From contig JAOASB010000051.1 of NCBI GenBank assembly GCA_025210375.1, positions 33,323 through 97,322 on the forward strand: DNA of 64,000 bases, written 5' to 3'. Source of the DNA: Maledivibacter sp. (GTDB taxonomy: Bacteria; Bacillota; Clostridia; Peptostreptococcales; Caminicellaceae). A program made the translations under genes and the position numbers. The notes beneath the pieces were generated by a model. That model had not been told where the DNA came from, searched no databases, and was given only the letters and a program-made list of their open reading frames with translations. The number at the start of each line of letters is the position of its first letter. The stretch's first letter is position 1. Positions 53,757 through 62,014 of the stretch are shown in pieces.

Positions 53757-53758
53757 AT

Positions 53759-54613
53759 TTACTCTCCTTTTAATCTTTTTTCATGATATCTTTGTAGACT
53801 TTCCCTACTCTGCTTTACTTTCACGGAATCAAGTCCACCATAATGCCATTTATAATTATCCTCCATAAAATCTATTCCACAGCCCTTTATTGTATTTGCT
53901 ATTATTACTACTGGGGCTTCATCTTCCTTTAAAGCATACTCAATGGCTTCAGAAAGCTCTTTGAAGCTATGCCCATTTACTTCTTTAACAATAAAACCAA
54001 AGGCTCGCCATTTATCCACAAAGGGCTCTAGCTTCATGATATCCTCGGTGGGCCCATCTATCATGCATCTATTTCTATCAACTATGGTTATCATATTTGT
54101 AACTTTATAGTGGGATGCTGCCATGGCCGCCTCCCATATGGATCCCTCATTACATTCCCCATCACCTAAAAGACAATATGTGGTATAGGATTTTTTCTTC
54201 AATCTTGCAGCAAGGGCTGTCCCCAATGCTATGGGCATTCCATGACCAAGGGAACCCGTTGAGGCATCAACTCCTGGAACCTTCAATGAGTCAAGGTGTA
54301 CACCAAGCTTTGAACCAGTATGATTATATTCCCTTAGAATCTCTTTAGAAAAATAACCCTTATCCGCCAACACAGGAGCAAATCCTACCCCTACATGACC
54401 TTTACTCAATATAAATCTATCTCTGTCCTCCCACTGAGGATTCTTATGATCAACATTCATGTACTTATAATAAAGAATAGTCATGATATCCATTGCACTT
54501 AAAGCTCCACCTATATGCCCACTTCCTGCCCACACAACGGTATCTACACATAGATTTCTTAGTTCATGGGATTTATTTTCCAGTGCTTTTATTTCATCAT
54601 TACTTATTGGCAT
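53759..54613 (-). CDS. Transketolase-like N-terminal subunit (diphosphate-binding domain)
   Basis: 284 residues. Thiamine-diphosphate domain: GSGHIGGALSAMDIMTILYY, DRFILSKGHVGVGFAPVLAD, DASTGSLGHGMPIALGTALA, and the Mg/diphosphate motif LLGDGECNEGSIWEAAMAAS. Split transketolases with N and C genes in tandem are common in Clostridia and archaea; some act on sulfosugar phosphates or apulose phosphate. AAGGAAGGAG precedes the ATG. A housekeeping role cannot be excluded, but the neighbours are not pentose-phosphate genes. Confidence 0.88.
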   Translation of the reverse strand: MPISNDEIKALENKSHELRNLCVDTVVWAGSGHIGGALSAMDIMTILYYKYMNVDHKNPQWEDRDRFILSKGHVGVGFAPVLADKGYFSKEILREYNHTGSKLGVHLDSLKVPGVDASTGSLGHGMPIALGTALAARLKKKSYTTYCLLGDGECNEGSIWEAAMAASHYKVTNMITIVDRNRCMIDGPTEDIMKLEPFVDKWRAFGFIVKEVNGHSFKELSEAIEYALKEDEAPVVIIANTIKGCGIDFMEDNYKWHYGGLDSVKVKQSRESLQRYHEKRLKGE

Positions 54614-54627
54614 ATTATTCTCCTTCC

Positions 54628-55884
54628 TTATAATAATTCTGGATGACGCTTTTTAACAAATCTAAAGGCCTCGTCTGCAATTTCATGGGTAAGCTTAATA
54701 TCTTCATCGGTTATTGAACAATTCATAAATAAATTATGATGATTTGTAAAATAAGCTCCTCTACGTACGCATTCAGCAATCCACTCTTGATGCAGCATAA
54801 GGGAATCGTCATTGGTTATTCGCATATACCACATAGATGGTATACCAGTAACTTTAAGATTAAATCCGTGACCTTTACCGATATCTATAAGCCCATCGGT
54901 AAGCCTTTTTCCCATCTCCTGCATTAACCTTGGTGCCTTTAACTTTTTAAGTTTATTTATACATGCGATACCTGCTGCAAATGGTATTGCAGACATCCAA
55001 TAGCTTCCGGTATACATAACCGATGATGCGGCATCCTTTAATGCATCGCTTCCACATAAAGCTGAAAAATTCCATCCATTCCCTAGTGCTTTACAAAAAC
55101 ACATCAAATCAGCTTTAAATCCAAAATAATGATCTGACCCCTTCATATCCAAACGAAAACCACAGCGAACATCATCTATAGCAAGTACAATTCCATTATC
55201 TGTACATAGCTTCCTAATTTTTTGCCAATAATCCCGATCTGGCAATTCACTATCTTGAAATACCGGATGATGATATGGCGTCGCCATAAAACATGCTATT
55301 TCCCCTGGATTTTCCTTTATTACTTTTTCCACCTGCCCATAGTTATTCCACTCAACATAGATGTTATTTACAACATCTTCCTCAGTAATCCCTGAATATC
55401 CAAGCTTTTGAGTCCATGGAGCTACCCCATGATAACCACCCTTGACTAATATAACCTTCTTTCTTCCTGTAGCCGCTTTAGCAACCATTGTTGCAAAACT
55501 AGTTACATCCCCTCCATTTTTAGCAAAAAAAGCCCAATCCGCCATATCTATGGTATCAACCATCAGCTCTGCAAGCTCTATCATTATAGGTGATGGTGAA
55601 GTAGTACAGTTCCCTAATTTCATTTGCTTTTCCACAGCTTTATCAACATCTTCATCGTTATATCCCAAGACATTTGGCCCATAGGCACACATATAATCAA
55701 TGAACCTATTACCATCCACATCCCAAAAATATGATCCCTTTGCTCTAGCTCCAAAAAACGGATAGGCACTTACTGGAATAAAACAGCTATTTACTGGTCC
55801 TAAATGTCCATAGACACCTGTGGGAATAACCTTTATGGCTCTATTAAATAATTCTTGATTTTTATCATATTTATAAACCTCCAC
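54628..55884 (-). CDS. Class III PLP enzyme, glutamate-1-semialdehyde aminomutase-like
   Basis: 418 residues from a GTG with AGGAGG six bases upstream. Class III aminotransferase fold: FWDVDGNRFIDYMCAYGPNV, ADWAFFAKNGGDVTSFATMV, GGYHGVAPW, the Asp that contacts PLP in LAIDDVRCGFRLD, and the Schiff-base Lys in LMCFCKALGNGW. Closest in pattern to glutamate-1-semialdehyde 2,1-aminomutases, but no haem-biosynthesis genes are near. In this operon it may transaminate or isomerise an amino-ketone linked to the transketolase product. Substrate unknown. Confidence 0.85.
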   Translation of the reverse strand: MEVYKYDKNQELFNRAIKVIPTGVYGHLGPVNSCFIPVSAYPFFGARAKGSYFWDVDGNRFIDYMCAYGPNVLGYNDEDVDKAVEKQMKLGNCTTSPSPIMIELAELMVDTIDMADWAFFAKNGGDVTSFATMVAKAATGRKKVILVKGGYHGVAPWTQKLGYSGITEEDVVNNIYVEWNNYGQVEKVIKENPGEIACFMATPYHHPVFQDSELPDRDYWQKIRKLCTDNGIVLAIDDVRCGFRLDMKGSDHYFGFKADLMCFCKALGNGWNFSALCGSDALKDAASSVMYTGSYWMSAIPFAAGIACINKLKKLKAPRLMQEMGKRLTDGLIDIGKGHGFNLKVTGIPSMWYMRITNDDSLMLHQEWIAECVRRGAYFTNHHNLFMNCSITDEDIKLTHEIADEAFRFVKKRHPELL

Positions 55885-55901
55885 TTATATCCTCCTCTCT
55901 A

Positions 55902-56660
55902 TTATTTTATATAGTATGGCACCTGTCCCAATAGCTTGTTCATATTGTCCAACATAGGTATAAAGCCCTTCATCTGTAATTTTTCACTGGCGATGCAGGT
56001 ATAAGTATCAATCTCATCATTTAATACTAAATTTACTGTTTCTATATCCTCAAATATCATAGCCGCCCTTGGATAGCCAGAATTTTCTTTGCTTACTTTT
56101 ATATGACCTTTTTCTACAGTAAGATAGATGGATAAATCACTATTTAAAACTGATATGGAAATTATTCCATCGGGAATTCTCTTTACATTTAATTTACCTA
56201 TTTTATCTAGCTCTGCAATTTCAGCAAGTGCAAAGAATGCGGTGTAAGCAGTGAGAATAGTATTTATTTTAAAATACGACGGGTCTTTTAGAAGAGACTC
56301 TGTGGGCTTGAGATAATGTGATAGTCTATCAGTCATCTTTATGAACTCATTTTTTAAAAATCCTATCTTTGTAAATCCTTTAAGTATAATTGGGTTTGCC
56401 CTTCCATCGATCATTTTATTGAAGTGCTTAGGGGATTTAAAATAAAGCTTTATGTTACTTCTTCCTGTTCCCCTTTGTAATTTGCATTTTCCATTATTTA
56501 ATGAAATCAATCCTTGTGGTCCATTTCTGACTGTGAACTGAATCGAAAGATTTTTGTTATTAGCTAATGCTTTTATTTCACTGTCTAGCTCACATAGATC
56601 TTCAAGATTCCTCAATATTGCAAATAGATTTATATTAGCCTTTATCAAGTCATCCTTCAA
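55902..56660 (-). CDS. SCP2-like protein with two tandem domains (paralogue of 51961-52746)
   Basis: 252 residues from a TTG with GGAGG eight bases upstream. First unit: LSIQFTVRNGPQGLISLNNG, RSNIKLYFKSPKHFNKMIDG, NPIILKGFTKIGFL. Second unit: ISISVLNSDLSIYLTVEKG, RAAMIFEDIETVNLVLND, SEKLQMKGFIPMLDNMNKLLG. The order matches the second SCP2 protein of this operon. It opens the TetR-controlled operon. It may bind or carry a hydrophobic intermediate; this is inference from fold. Confidence 0.6.
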   Translation of the reverse strand: MKDDLIKANINLFAILRNLEDLCELDSEIKALANNKNLSIQFTVRNGPQGLISLNNGKCKLQRGTGRSNIKLYFKSPKHFNKMIDGRANPIILKGFTKIGFLKNEFIKMTDRLSHYLKPTESLLKDPSYFKINTILTAYTAFFALAEIAELDKIGKLNVKRIPDGIISISVLNSDLSIYLTVEKGHIKVSKENSGYPRAAMIFEDIETVNLVLNDEIDTYTCIASEKLQMKGFIPMLDNMNKLLGQVPYYIK

Positions 56661-56700
56661 TTACTTTCCCTCCTTTTTTAAATTAATTTATAAATTGCAT

Positions 56701-56730
56701 ATATATAGAGCGAGTACTCACTCTATGTAT
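56701..56730. promoter_or_regulatory. 30-bp palindrome, probable TetR operator
   Basis: Symmetric about GAGTACTC (56712-56719), with 13 of 15 position pairs complementary across 30 bases (tips ATA, inner ATAGAG/CTCTAT). It sits about 40 bases before the TTG start of the operon whose last gene is TetR. On the minus strand a TATATA -10-like box overlaps its distal edge, so binding would block the promoter. Confidence 0.75.
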
Positions 56731-56735
56731 ATGCC

Positions 56736-56773
56736 AAAAAAAAATAAACTAGAACAAATGCCAGTTTATTTTT
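56736..56773 (-). terminator. Terminator of the SauS-like/aminotransferase operon
   Basis: Minus strand AAAAATAAACT pairs with AGTTTATTTTT around a 12-base loop and runs into a tract of nine T. It separates the sigma-54 operon from the TetR-controlled operon. Confidence 0.9.
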
Positions 56774-56816
56774 ATCTAAATATTGATAGCAACTATCAAT
56801 TCAGTCCCTCATTCTA

Positions 56817-58163
56817 TTATAAAATCTCTTTATCCACATACTCCAATACATTGTCCATGATATCCATAGCTTCTTTAAGCTCTGCCTCTTTTATTGTAAG
56901 TGGTGGAGCAATAATCAATATATTATCATGGCTGTAATTCCAAAACCCTTCACTTCTAAGTATTGAAAGAATTCTCTTCATTGTACCTTTAGAATCCTTG
57001 CCATAGGGTACTAAAGGTTCCTTTGTTCCCTTATCCTTTACAAGCTCTATGGCACTAAAAAGTCCTATACATCTAACATCTCCTACGCATCGATATTTTT
57101 CTTTCAAGTCCTCAAGAATCTCAGCTAATACTCTCCCCATTTCCCGTGAATTTTCTATTAGCTTTTCTTCCCTATAAACATCAATTGTTGCACAGGCTGC
57201 AGCACACCCCATTGGATGTCCACTATATGTTAATCCGCACCACAGCTTATTGTTATCAAAATATTTTGCTATTTCTTTACTAACTATTATTCCACCTAAG
57301 GGCACATATCCACATGTTATTCCCTTAGCAAATGAAATAATATCCGGTTTTACATTCCAGTTGTCTATAGCAAACCATTTTCCGGTCCTTCCCCAGCCTG
57401 CCATAACCTCATCACAAACCATCATAATACCATACTCATCACAAAGGTCTCTTACTCCCTGCATCCACCCCTTAGGTGGTATTAATACTCCATTACTTCC
57501 CACCACTGTTTCTTGGAATATTGCGGCGATCCTATGGGGGCCCTCAAATTCTATTTGATCCTTTAAAAGGGTAAGATAGTATTTTGTAGCCTCTTCTTCA
57601 TCTTTAAACTCAATAGGCGCTCTATAGGTATATGGTCCAACAAATTTAACAAATCCTGGGATACCTGGTTCACTTGAAAATCTTCTATTCTCCCCCGTTA
57701 AATTTGCAGCTCCATATGTGGCACCATGATATGATCTGTAGGCTGAAAATATTTTATATTTCCCAGTAACCATACGAACAACCTTTATGGCATTTTCATT
57801 TGCTTCCGCTCCACCATTTGTAAAAAATACTTTACCCATATTGTCCGGTGAAACTTCAATAATCTTTCTAGCGGCTTCAGATTTGACATCTACTGCAAAG
57901 GCGGGGCCGATAAAGGGCAATTTTTCAGCTTGCCCTTTAATAGCATCTATTACCTTTTCATTGCCATGACCAATATTAACATTTACCAACTGTGAAGACA
58001 TATCAAAGTATCTATTATTATCGGTATCCCAGAAGTATATACCCTTAGCTCTAGTTATCACCTTTGGATCTAATTCCCCCTGTACGCTCCATGAATGCAT
58101 ATTGTATTTCAAACTATCCGCTTTAATTTTTTGTCCATAATTAATACCCGCCTCAGTAATCAC
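56817..58163 (-). CDS. Class III omega-aminotransferase, taurine-pyruvate aminotransferase-like
   Basis: 448 residues from a GTG after GGAGGGG. PLP class III fold: IYFWDTDNNRYFDMSSQLVN, FTNGGAEANENAIKVVRMV, SYHGATYGAANLTGE, the PLP-contacting Asp in MVCDEVMAGWGRTG and the Schiff-base Lys in IISFAKGITCGYVPLGG. The LVNVNIGHGN and FIGPAFAVD stretches are those I associate with proteins annotated as taurine- or omega-amino-acid:pyruvate aminotransferases. It moves an amino group from a terminal amine to pyruvate, giving an aldehyde. The adjacent aldehyde dehydrogenase would accept that product. Exact amine unproven. Confidence 0.85.
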   Translation of the reverse strand: MITEAGINYGQKIKADSLKYNMHSWSVQGELDPKVITRAKGIYFWDTDNNRYFDMSSQLVNVNIGHGNEKVIDAIKGQAEKLPFIGPAFAVDVKSEAARKIIEVSPDNMGKVFFTNGGAEANENAIKVVRMVTGKYKIFSAYRSYHGATYGAANLTGENRRFSSEPGIPGFVKFVGPYTYRAPIEFKDEEEATKYYLTLLKDQIEFEGPHRIAAIFQETVVGSNGVLIPPKGWMQGVRDLCDEYGIMMVCDEVMAGWGRTGKWFAIDNWNVKPDIISFAKGITCGYVPLGGIIVSKEIAKYFDNNKLWCGLTYSGHPMGCAAACATIDVYREEKLIENSREMGRVLAEILEDLKEKYRCVGDVRCIGLFSAIELVKDKGTKEPLVPYGKDSKGTMKRILSILRSEGFWNYSHDNILIIAPPLTIKEAELKEAMDIMDNVLEYVDKEIL

Positions 58164-58247
58164 TATCCCCTCCTAATTTCTATAATTCATCCTACAGCAA
58201 TGGTATTAGTATTATAAAACATCACTATTCCACCATACTTATTATCC

Positions 58248-59666
58248 TTATTCAGCAGTAGCCCCAATATCCTTTAACATTATATCCCCGAACAATTCTT
58301 CATCAGTGGGTTGAGTTGATTCAATTGGAGCAGATACCCATGTTGTATTTATTAAATGCTCCCAAGTAATATTTCCAGAAGAAATATTACCACCCCATGA
58401 TCCGCAACCCAAGGTCAAGGTCATTGGCATGCCATTTGTCCAAGCCCCACTATTTGCTAGACACTGAGGCTGTCTAACCATGACACGACTTGTTCTAGTT
58501 TTATTTGCAAATTCCAATATACGATCTTCATTAAAGGAATGTATACCACAGGAATGGCCTCTTCCATGATATGAAGTTATTTCATTTACCCTATCTATTG
58601 CCTCTTGAAAATCATTGTATTTAAATAATGTTGTTACAACTGAAAGCTTTTCCCCAGAGAATGGATAATCTGATCCTACACCTGTTTCTTCTACCATGAA
58701 AAAGGTTTTTCCCTTAGGTAGATCAATCCCAGCTATGGCTGCTATTTTATGAGCAGGTTGAGCTATTATTGCTCCATTTAGATGTCCATGTATCCACATA
58801 CCATTTTGAAGCTTTACTTTTTCCTCTGGACTTACGAGATATCCACCTTCATCCTGAAGATTTTGTACCATTTCACCATAAACACTTTCTTGAATAACAC
58901 ATGAATTTTCTGTTGAACAGCTTGTGGCAAAATCAAAGGTTTTACTACGCATAATTTTATTTGCAGCATCTTTCAAATCCGCTGTTTCATCTACAACTGT
59001 AACAGCATTTCCTTGTCCTACTCCATAGGCAGGTGTCCCAGAACTATATGCTGCTTTTACCATGCCACCGCCACCGGTTGCCAATACTAAGTCAGCCTGT
59101 TTCATCAATTCTCCACTTGTCTCCATAGTAGGTTCCTCTATGGATATAACCAAATCTTCCGGCGCTCCATATTTCCTTAAGGTCTCACGAATAATATTTA
59201 CAATATATGTATTTGTTTTCTTTGTACGCGGATGTGGTGCCAGGATAATTGCATTTCTTCCTTTAATTGCAAATATTGCCTTTAAAACAGGAGTGGCCTC
59301 TGGATTTGTGCAAGGTACAAGGGCAGCAATTACGCCTACGGGTTTGGCAATCTTAAACAAAGCCCTTTCCTCATCTATATCTATAACACCTACGGACTTC
59401 TTGCCTTTCATATCACGAAGTCCGCCCCTAATCTTTGTCATAAGCTTTGCATACTTACCTTCGTAGTTTCCTAATTTTGATTCCTCCACAGCAAGCTTTG
59501 CAATATCCTGTGCGGGTCCGTCCTTTACTATATCCCATGCAATAGCTGTCACTAATTCATCTACTCTTTCTTGAGTATAATCATCTGCTATTTCTTGTGC
59601 CTTTCTAGCCCTTTCCATTAGTGATGCAACATACTCTCTTGCTTCTTTGTTGATCTCCATAGTCAT
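58248..59666 (-). CDS. CoA-acylating aldehyde dehydrogenase, sulfoacetaldehyde dehydrogenase (SauS)-like
   Basis: 472 residues (GGAGG seven bases before the ATG). Acylating aldehyde dehydrogenase fold: KIAKPVGVIAALVPCTNPEA, ADLVLATGGGGMVKAAYSSG, nucleophile Cys250 in FDFATSCSTENSCV. The C-terminus MTLTLGCGSWGGNISSGN, then WEHLINTTWVS and DEELFGD, follows the pattern I recall for SauS of Cupriavidus rather than PduP or EutE. It would oxidise an aldehyde with CoA and NAD(P)+ to an acyl-CoA. There is no encapsulation peptide, so it is cytosolic. Propionaldehyde-type or other substrates remain possible. Confidence 0.82.
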   Translation of the reverse strand: MTMEINKEAREYVASLMERARKAQEIADDYTQERVDELVTAIAWDIVKDGPAQDIAKLAVEESKLGNYEGKYAKLMTKIRGGLRDMKGKKSVGVIDIDEERALFKIAKPVGVIAALVPCTNPEATPVLKAIFAIKGRNAIILAPHPRTKKTNTYIVNIIRETLRKYGAPEDLVISIEEPTMETSGELMKQADLVLATGGGGMVKAAYSSGTPAYGVGQGNAVTVVDETADLKDAANKIMRSKTFDFATSCSTENSCVIQESVYGEMVQNLQDEGGYLVSPEEKVKLQNGMWIHGHLNGAIIAQPAHKIAAIAGIDLPKGKTFFMVEETGVGSDYPFSGEKLSVVTTLFKYNDFQEAIDRVNEITSYHGRGHSCGIHSFNEDRILEFANKTRTSRVMVRQPQCLANSGAWTNGMPMTLTLGCGSWGGNISSGNITWEHLINTTWVSAPIESTQPTDEELFGDIMLKDIGATAE

Positions 59667-59716
59667 AATAATACCTCCTTTTAAATTATTATTAAGTTAT
59701 ATGCTTTTAATTTAGA

Positions 59717-59825
59717 TATATACAGAGAGTTCCAAGTAAGTCTTAATTTATACAGATAGAAATATCTTAGGTTTCTGGATATTTTTGATATGCATAAATC
59801 AAAATTTTGATTGGAATCTCTATAG
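59717..59825. repeat. Repeat family 2, copy in the 5' leader of the SauS-like gene
   Basis: Left end TATACAGAGAGTTCCAA and right end TTGGAATCTCTATAG are imperfect inverses; the right end matches that of 16441-16516 (TTTTGAYTGGAATCTCTATAG). Inner sequence is diverged. The whole element would be transcribed from the sigma-54 promoter. Confidence 0.5.
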
Positions 59826-59865
59826 AACTCAATAATAAATCGGAAAATTAATAATATTCATAACA

Positions 59866-59884
59866 AAGCAATTTTCGTGCCAAG
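59866..59884 (-). promoter_or_regulatory. Consensus sigma-54 promoter of the SauS-like/aminotransferase operon
   Basis: Minus strand TTGGCACGAAAATTGCTTT: TGGCACG at -24 and TTGCT at -12, GG and GC exactly ten bases apart. This is an essentially perfect -24/-12 element, about 190 bases before the start codon. Confidence 0.92.
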
Positions 59885-59897
59885 TTTTTCTTTATTT

Positions 59898-59938
59898 AAA
59901 GCCTAGTAAAATCAATTGTTTTATTAGGCTTTTTCTTT
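59898..59938 (+). terminator. Terminator-like hairpin between promoter and activator sites
   Basis: AAAGCCTAGTAAAA pairs with TTTTATTAGGCTTT around a 7-base loop. The T-tract follows on the plus strand, where no gene is known; on the minus strand it may still stop read-through from the activator gene. Confidence 0.6.
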
Positions 59939-59964
59939 TCATGGATAAAACTATTTTTATAATA

Positions 59965-60070
59965 TTAGGCGTAATTACCCCTTGTGATCTCAAAAAACAT
60001 TGTGGATAAGCCTACGGTCTTATTGAAAAAGCATGAGGCGTAATCACTCCCAATGGCGTGTTTACACCTC
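59965..60070. promoter_or_regulatory. Activator-binding sites upstream of the sigma-54 promoter
   Basis: One site TAGGCGTAATTAC (about 59966-59978) and an inverted pair GAGGCGTAATCAC (60035-60047) with GTGTTTACACCTC (60058-60070). The pair pairs at 12 of 13 positions, one of them a G-T wobble. They lie about 80-190 bases upstream of the -24 box, where NtrC-type activators bind. The inverted pair is followed on the minus strand by a short T-run, so it may also end the activator gene's transcript. Confidence 0.65.
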
Positions 60071-60106
60071 ACACTTTATAAAGTATATATTTTAAATTTT
60101 GTAATT

Positions 60107-61924
60107 TTAAAGACCAAAATTTTTTTTCATCCCATGTTTCTTCAATTTTTTTCTCACATTACTACGATCTAGCCTTAATATATTAGCCATTTCCTGTACG
60201 CTATCAGCTCTTGCCATGACTGCAGTAAGAAGTTTTCTCTCACATTCTTTCATGGTTTCCCTAAATAATAAGGAATCACTGGGCTCAAATATTTCTTCCC
60301 TTTTAATATGCTTATAATCCTTAATTATACTTGGAAGATTATGTACTCCAATAGTATCCGTATTTGTGACTACAACCAAGCGTTCAATTATATTTTCTAA
60401 TTGTCTTATATTTCCCGGCCAATCATAATTAATTAAATATTCCAATGCATCGGCTTCAATCCATTTTTGGAATATATATTTTCTATTAAATTTGTCTAAA
60501 TTTTTCATAACTAAGGATTGGATATCCTCCCTTCGCTCCCGTAAAGGGGGTATAAAAATCGGAACAACATTTAAACGATAATATAGGTCTTCTCTAAAGG
60601 TTCTTTCTTTAACCATTGTTGCAAGATTTCTATTGGTCGCTGCAATTATTCTAATATCTACTGAAATTGAATTTTTTCCTCCAATCCTGACAATCTCACG
60701 GTCTTGAAGAACTCTTAATAGCTTGACTTGCAAATTCAAAGGAACTTCTCCGATTTCATCTAAAAACAGAGTTCCTCCATTAGCTAACTCAATTAATCCT
60801 ATTTTACCTTCCTTTCTTGCTCCCGTAAATGCACCTTTTTCATATCCAAAAAGCTCCGATTCCAATAGGGTTTCTGGTATAGAACCACAATCTATCTTAA
60901 TAAAGGGACCATTTTTACGCTTGCTATTATTATAGATAAACTTACTGAGAACCCCTTTGCCAACTCCCGATTCCCCCTCAATTAATACTGTGGAATCTAC
61001 AGAAGCAATATGATTTGCCAAGGTTACAATCTTTTTCATTTTAGGGCTATGTATTACAATATCCTTCATTTTTATTTGTTTCAATCTCAAATGCTTAAGC
61101 TCTGATTGATATTTTTCTGCAAGCTGATGTGCCTCAGTTAATTCTCTTTTCAAATCATTTAATTCTGTTATATCCCTAGAGTTGGTAATAACTCTTATTA
61201 TTTCATCATCCTTAAATATAGGAGTTCCTGTAACTATGATTTCTTTTCCACTTGGTACCTTCTGTAAAATTGTAACGGTTTCTTTTTTTTCCAAGGCCCT
61301 AAGTGTAGCAGATTCAGAGTAAATTCCTTGTTGTACCAATTCCTGCAATGGCTTTCCCTCAACATCCTTACTAGTTACTCCTTCAATTCTCTCTCCTGCT
61401 GGATTTATGCGTAGAGTTATTCCTTGCCCGTCAGTAACGGTTATACCGTCATAGGATGACTCAAATATTGCTTTATATTCCTGTTGCAATTCTTTATAGT
61501 ACTGAATTTTTCTATAATATTTTTTCTTCAACAGCTGTTTTTCTATCATGTCTATTTTAACAAATCCTATATACGATCCTTGTTCATCAACAAAGGGAAG
61601 AATTTTTTGCTGTAATTTATTATAACTATATATATTGTCTTCTTTTCTGGCAACAACAAATTTTTTTTCCATTATTTGCGACACTTTTTTTCCCCCATGA
61701 AAGTTTCTTGTTAAGGAAAATATATCTACTATACCTATAACTCTGTGATTTTCGATAACTGGTAGCTGTGTTGTTTGTGCCAATTCAAATATATCAATTG
61801 ATTTAAAGTAGTTTTCTTCCTTGGCATCCAAGAAATAATCTTTTTCTAAAAAAAAATCACTACTTAGCACTAACACACCCTCTTTCTTCAATCCCATTTT
61901 CCAATTATAGTTTATATTCTTCAT
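60107..61924 (-). CDS. Sigma-54-dependent activator with CBS, PAS, AAA+ and Fis-type domains
   Basis: 605 residues. Residues about 20-130 resemble a CBS pair (LPVIENHRVIGIVDIFSLTR; ILPFVDEQGSYIGFVKIDMI), about 145-255 a PAS domain (YDGITVTDGQGITLRINPAG). The AAA+ domain has Walker A GESGVGKG at 317-324, the sigma-54 contact motif GAFTGA at 364-369 and Walker B GTLFLDEIGE at 384-393. A Fis-type helix-turn-helix closes the protein (EMANILRLDRSNVRKKLKKH). The CBS domains suggest adenosyl-ligand or energy sensing. It is next to a consensus sigma-54 promoter and is the likely activator of the SauS-like operon. Confidence 0.93.
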   Translation of the reverse strand: MKNINYNWKMGLKKEGVLVLSSDFFLEKDYFLDAKEENYFKSIDIFELAQTTQLPVIENHRVIGIVDIFSLTRNFHGGKKVSQIMEKKFVVARKEDNIYSYNKLQQKILPFVDEQGSYIGFVKIDMIEKQLLKKKYYRKIQYYKELQQEYKAIFESSYDGITVTDGQGITLRINPAGERIEGVTSKDVEGKPLQELVQQGIYSESATLRALEKKETVTILQKVPSGKEIIVTGTPIFKDDEIIRVITNSRDITELNDLKRELTEAHQLAEKYQSELKHLRLKQIKMKDIVIHSPKMKKIVTLANHIASVDSTVLIEGESGVGKGVLSKFIYNNSKRKNGPFIKIDCGSIPETLLESELFGYEKGAFTGARKEGKIGLIELANGGTLFLDEIGEVPLNLQVKLLRVLQDREIVRIGGKNSISVDIRIIAATNRNLATMVKERTFREDLYYRLNVVPIFIPPLRERREDIQSLVMKNLDKFNRKYIFQKWIEADALEYLINYDWPGNIRQLENIIERLVVVTNTDTIGVHNLPSIIKDYKHIKREEIFEPSDSLLFRETMKECERKLLTAVMARADSVQEMANILRLDRSNVRKKLKKHGMKKNFGL

Positions 61925-61973
61925 AGGATAATTTAATCCTTTTAAAAATCAAAAATTCGTACCATATATTTAC

Positions 61974-62014
61974 AAAACAAAAAAACACAATCGTCATTAC
62001 ATAACGAATGTGCT
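61974..62014 (-). terminator. Terminator of the NtrC-type regulator gene
   Basis: Minus strand GCACATTCGTTA and TGACGATTGTGT form an imperfect stem followed by TTTTTTTG. It is between this regulator and the next gene. Confidence 0.8.

Larger units (their letters stand above)
59667..60106. other. Regulatory region between the sigma-54 activator and its likely target operon
   Basis: 440 bases. From the gene outward: repeat copy 59717-59825 within the 5' untranslated leader, the sigma-54 promoter (59866-59884), a hairpin (59898-59932), and two AGGCGTAAT-type sites (59965-59978 and 60035-60070). Confidence 0.75.

Noticed and set aside
56703..56775. A sigma-54 promoter before the SCP2/PLP operon (TTGGCATATAC and CTGGCATTTG on the minus strand)
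   Set aside because: Neither has GC at ten bases after GG; the first overlaps the palindrome and the second lies in the terminator loop.
52749..59666. The known split-transketolase sulfoquinovose pathway
   Set aside because: No sulfoquinovosidase, isomerase, sulfoacetaldehyde reductase or sulfonate exporter is present; transketolase and SauS-like genes are in separate transcription units.
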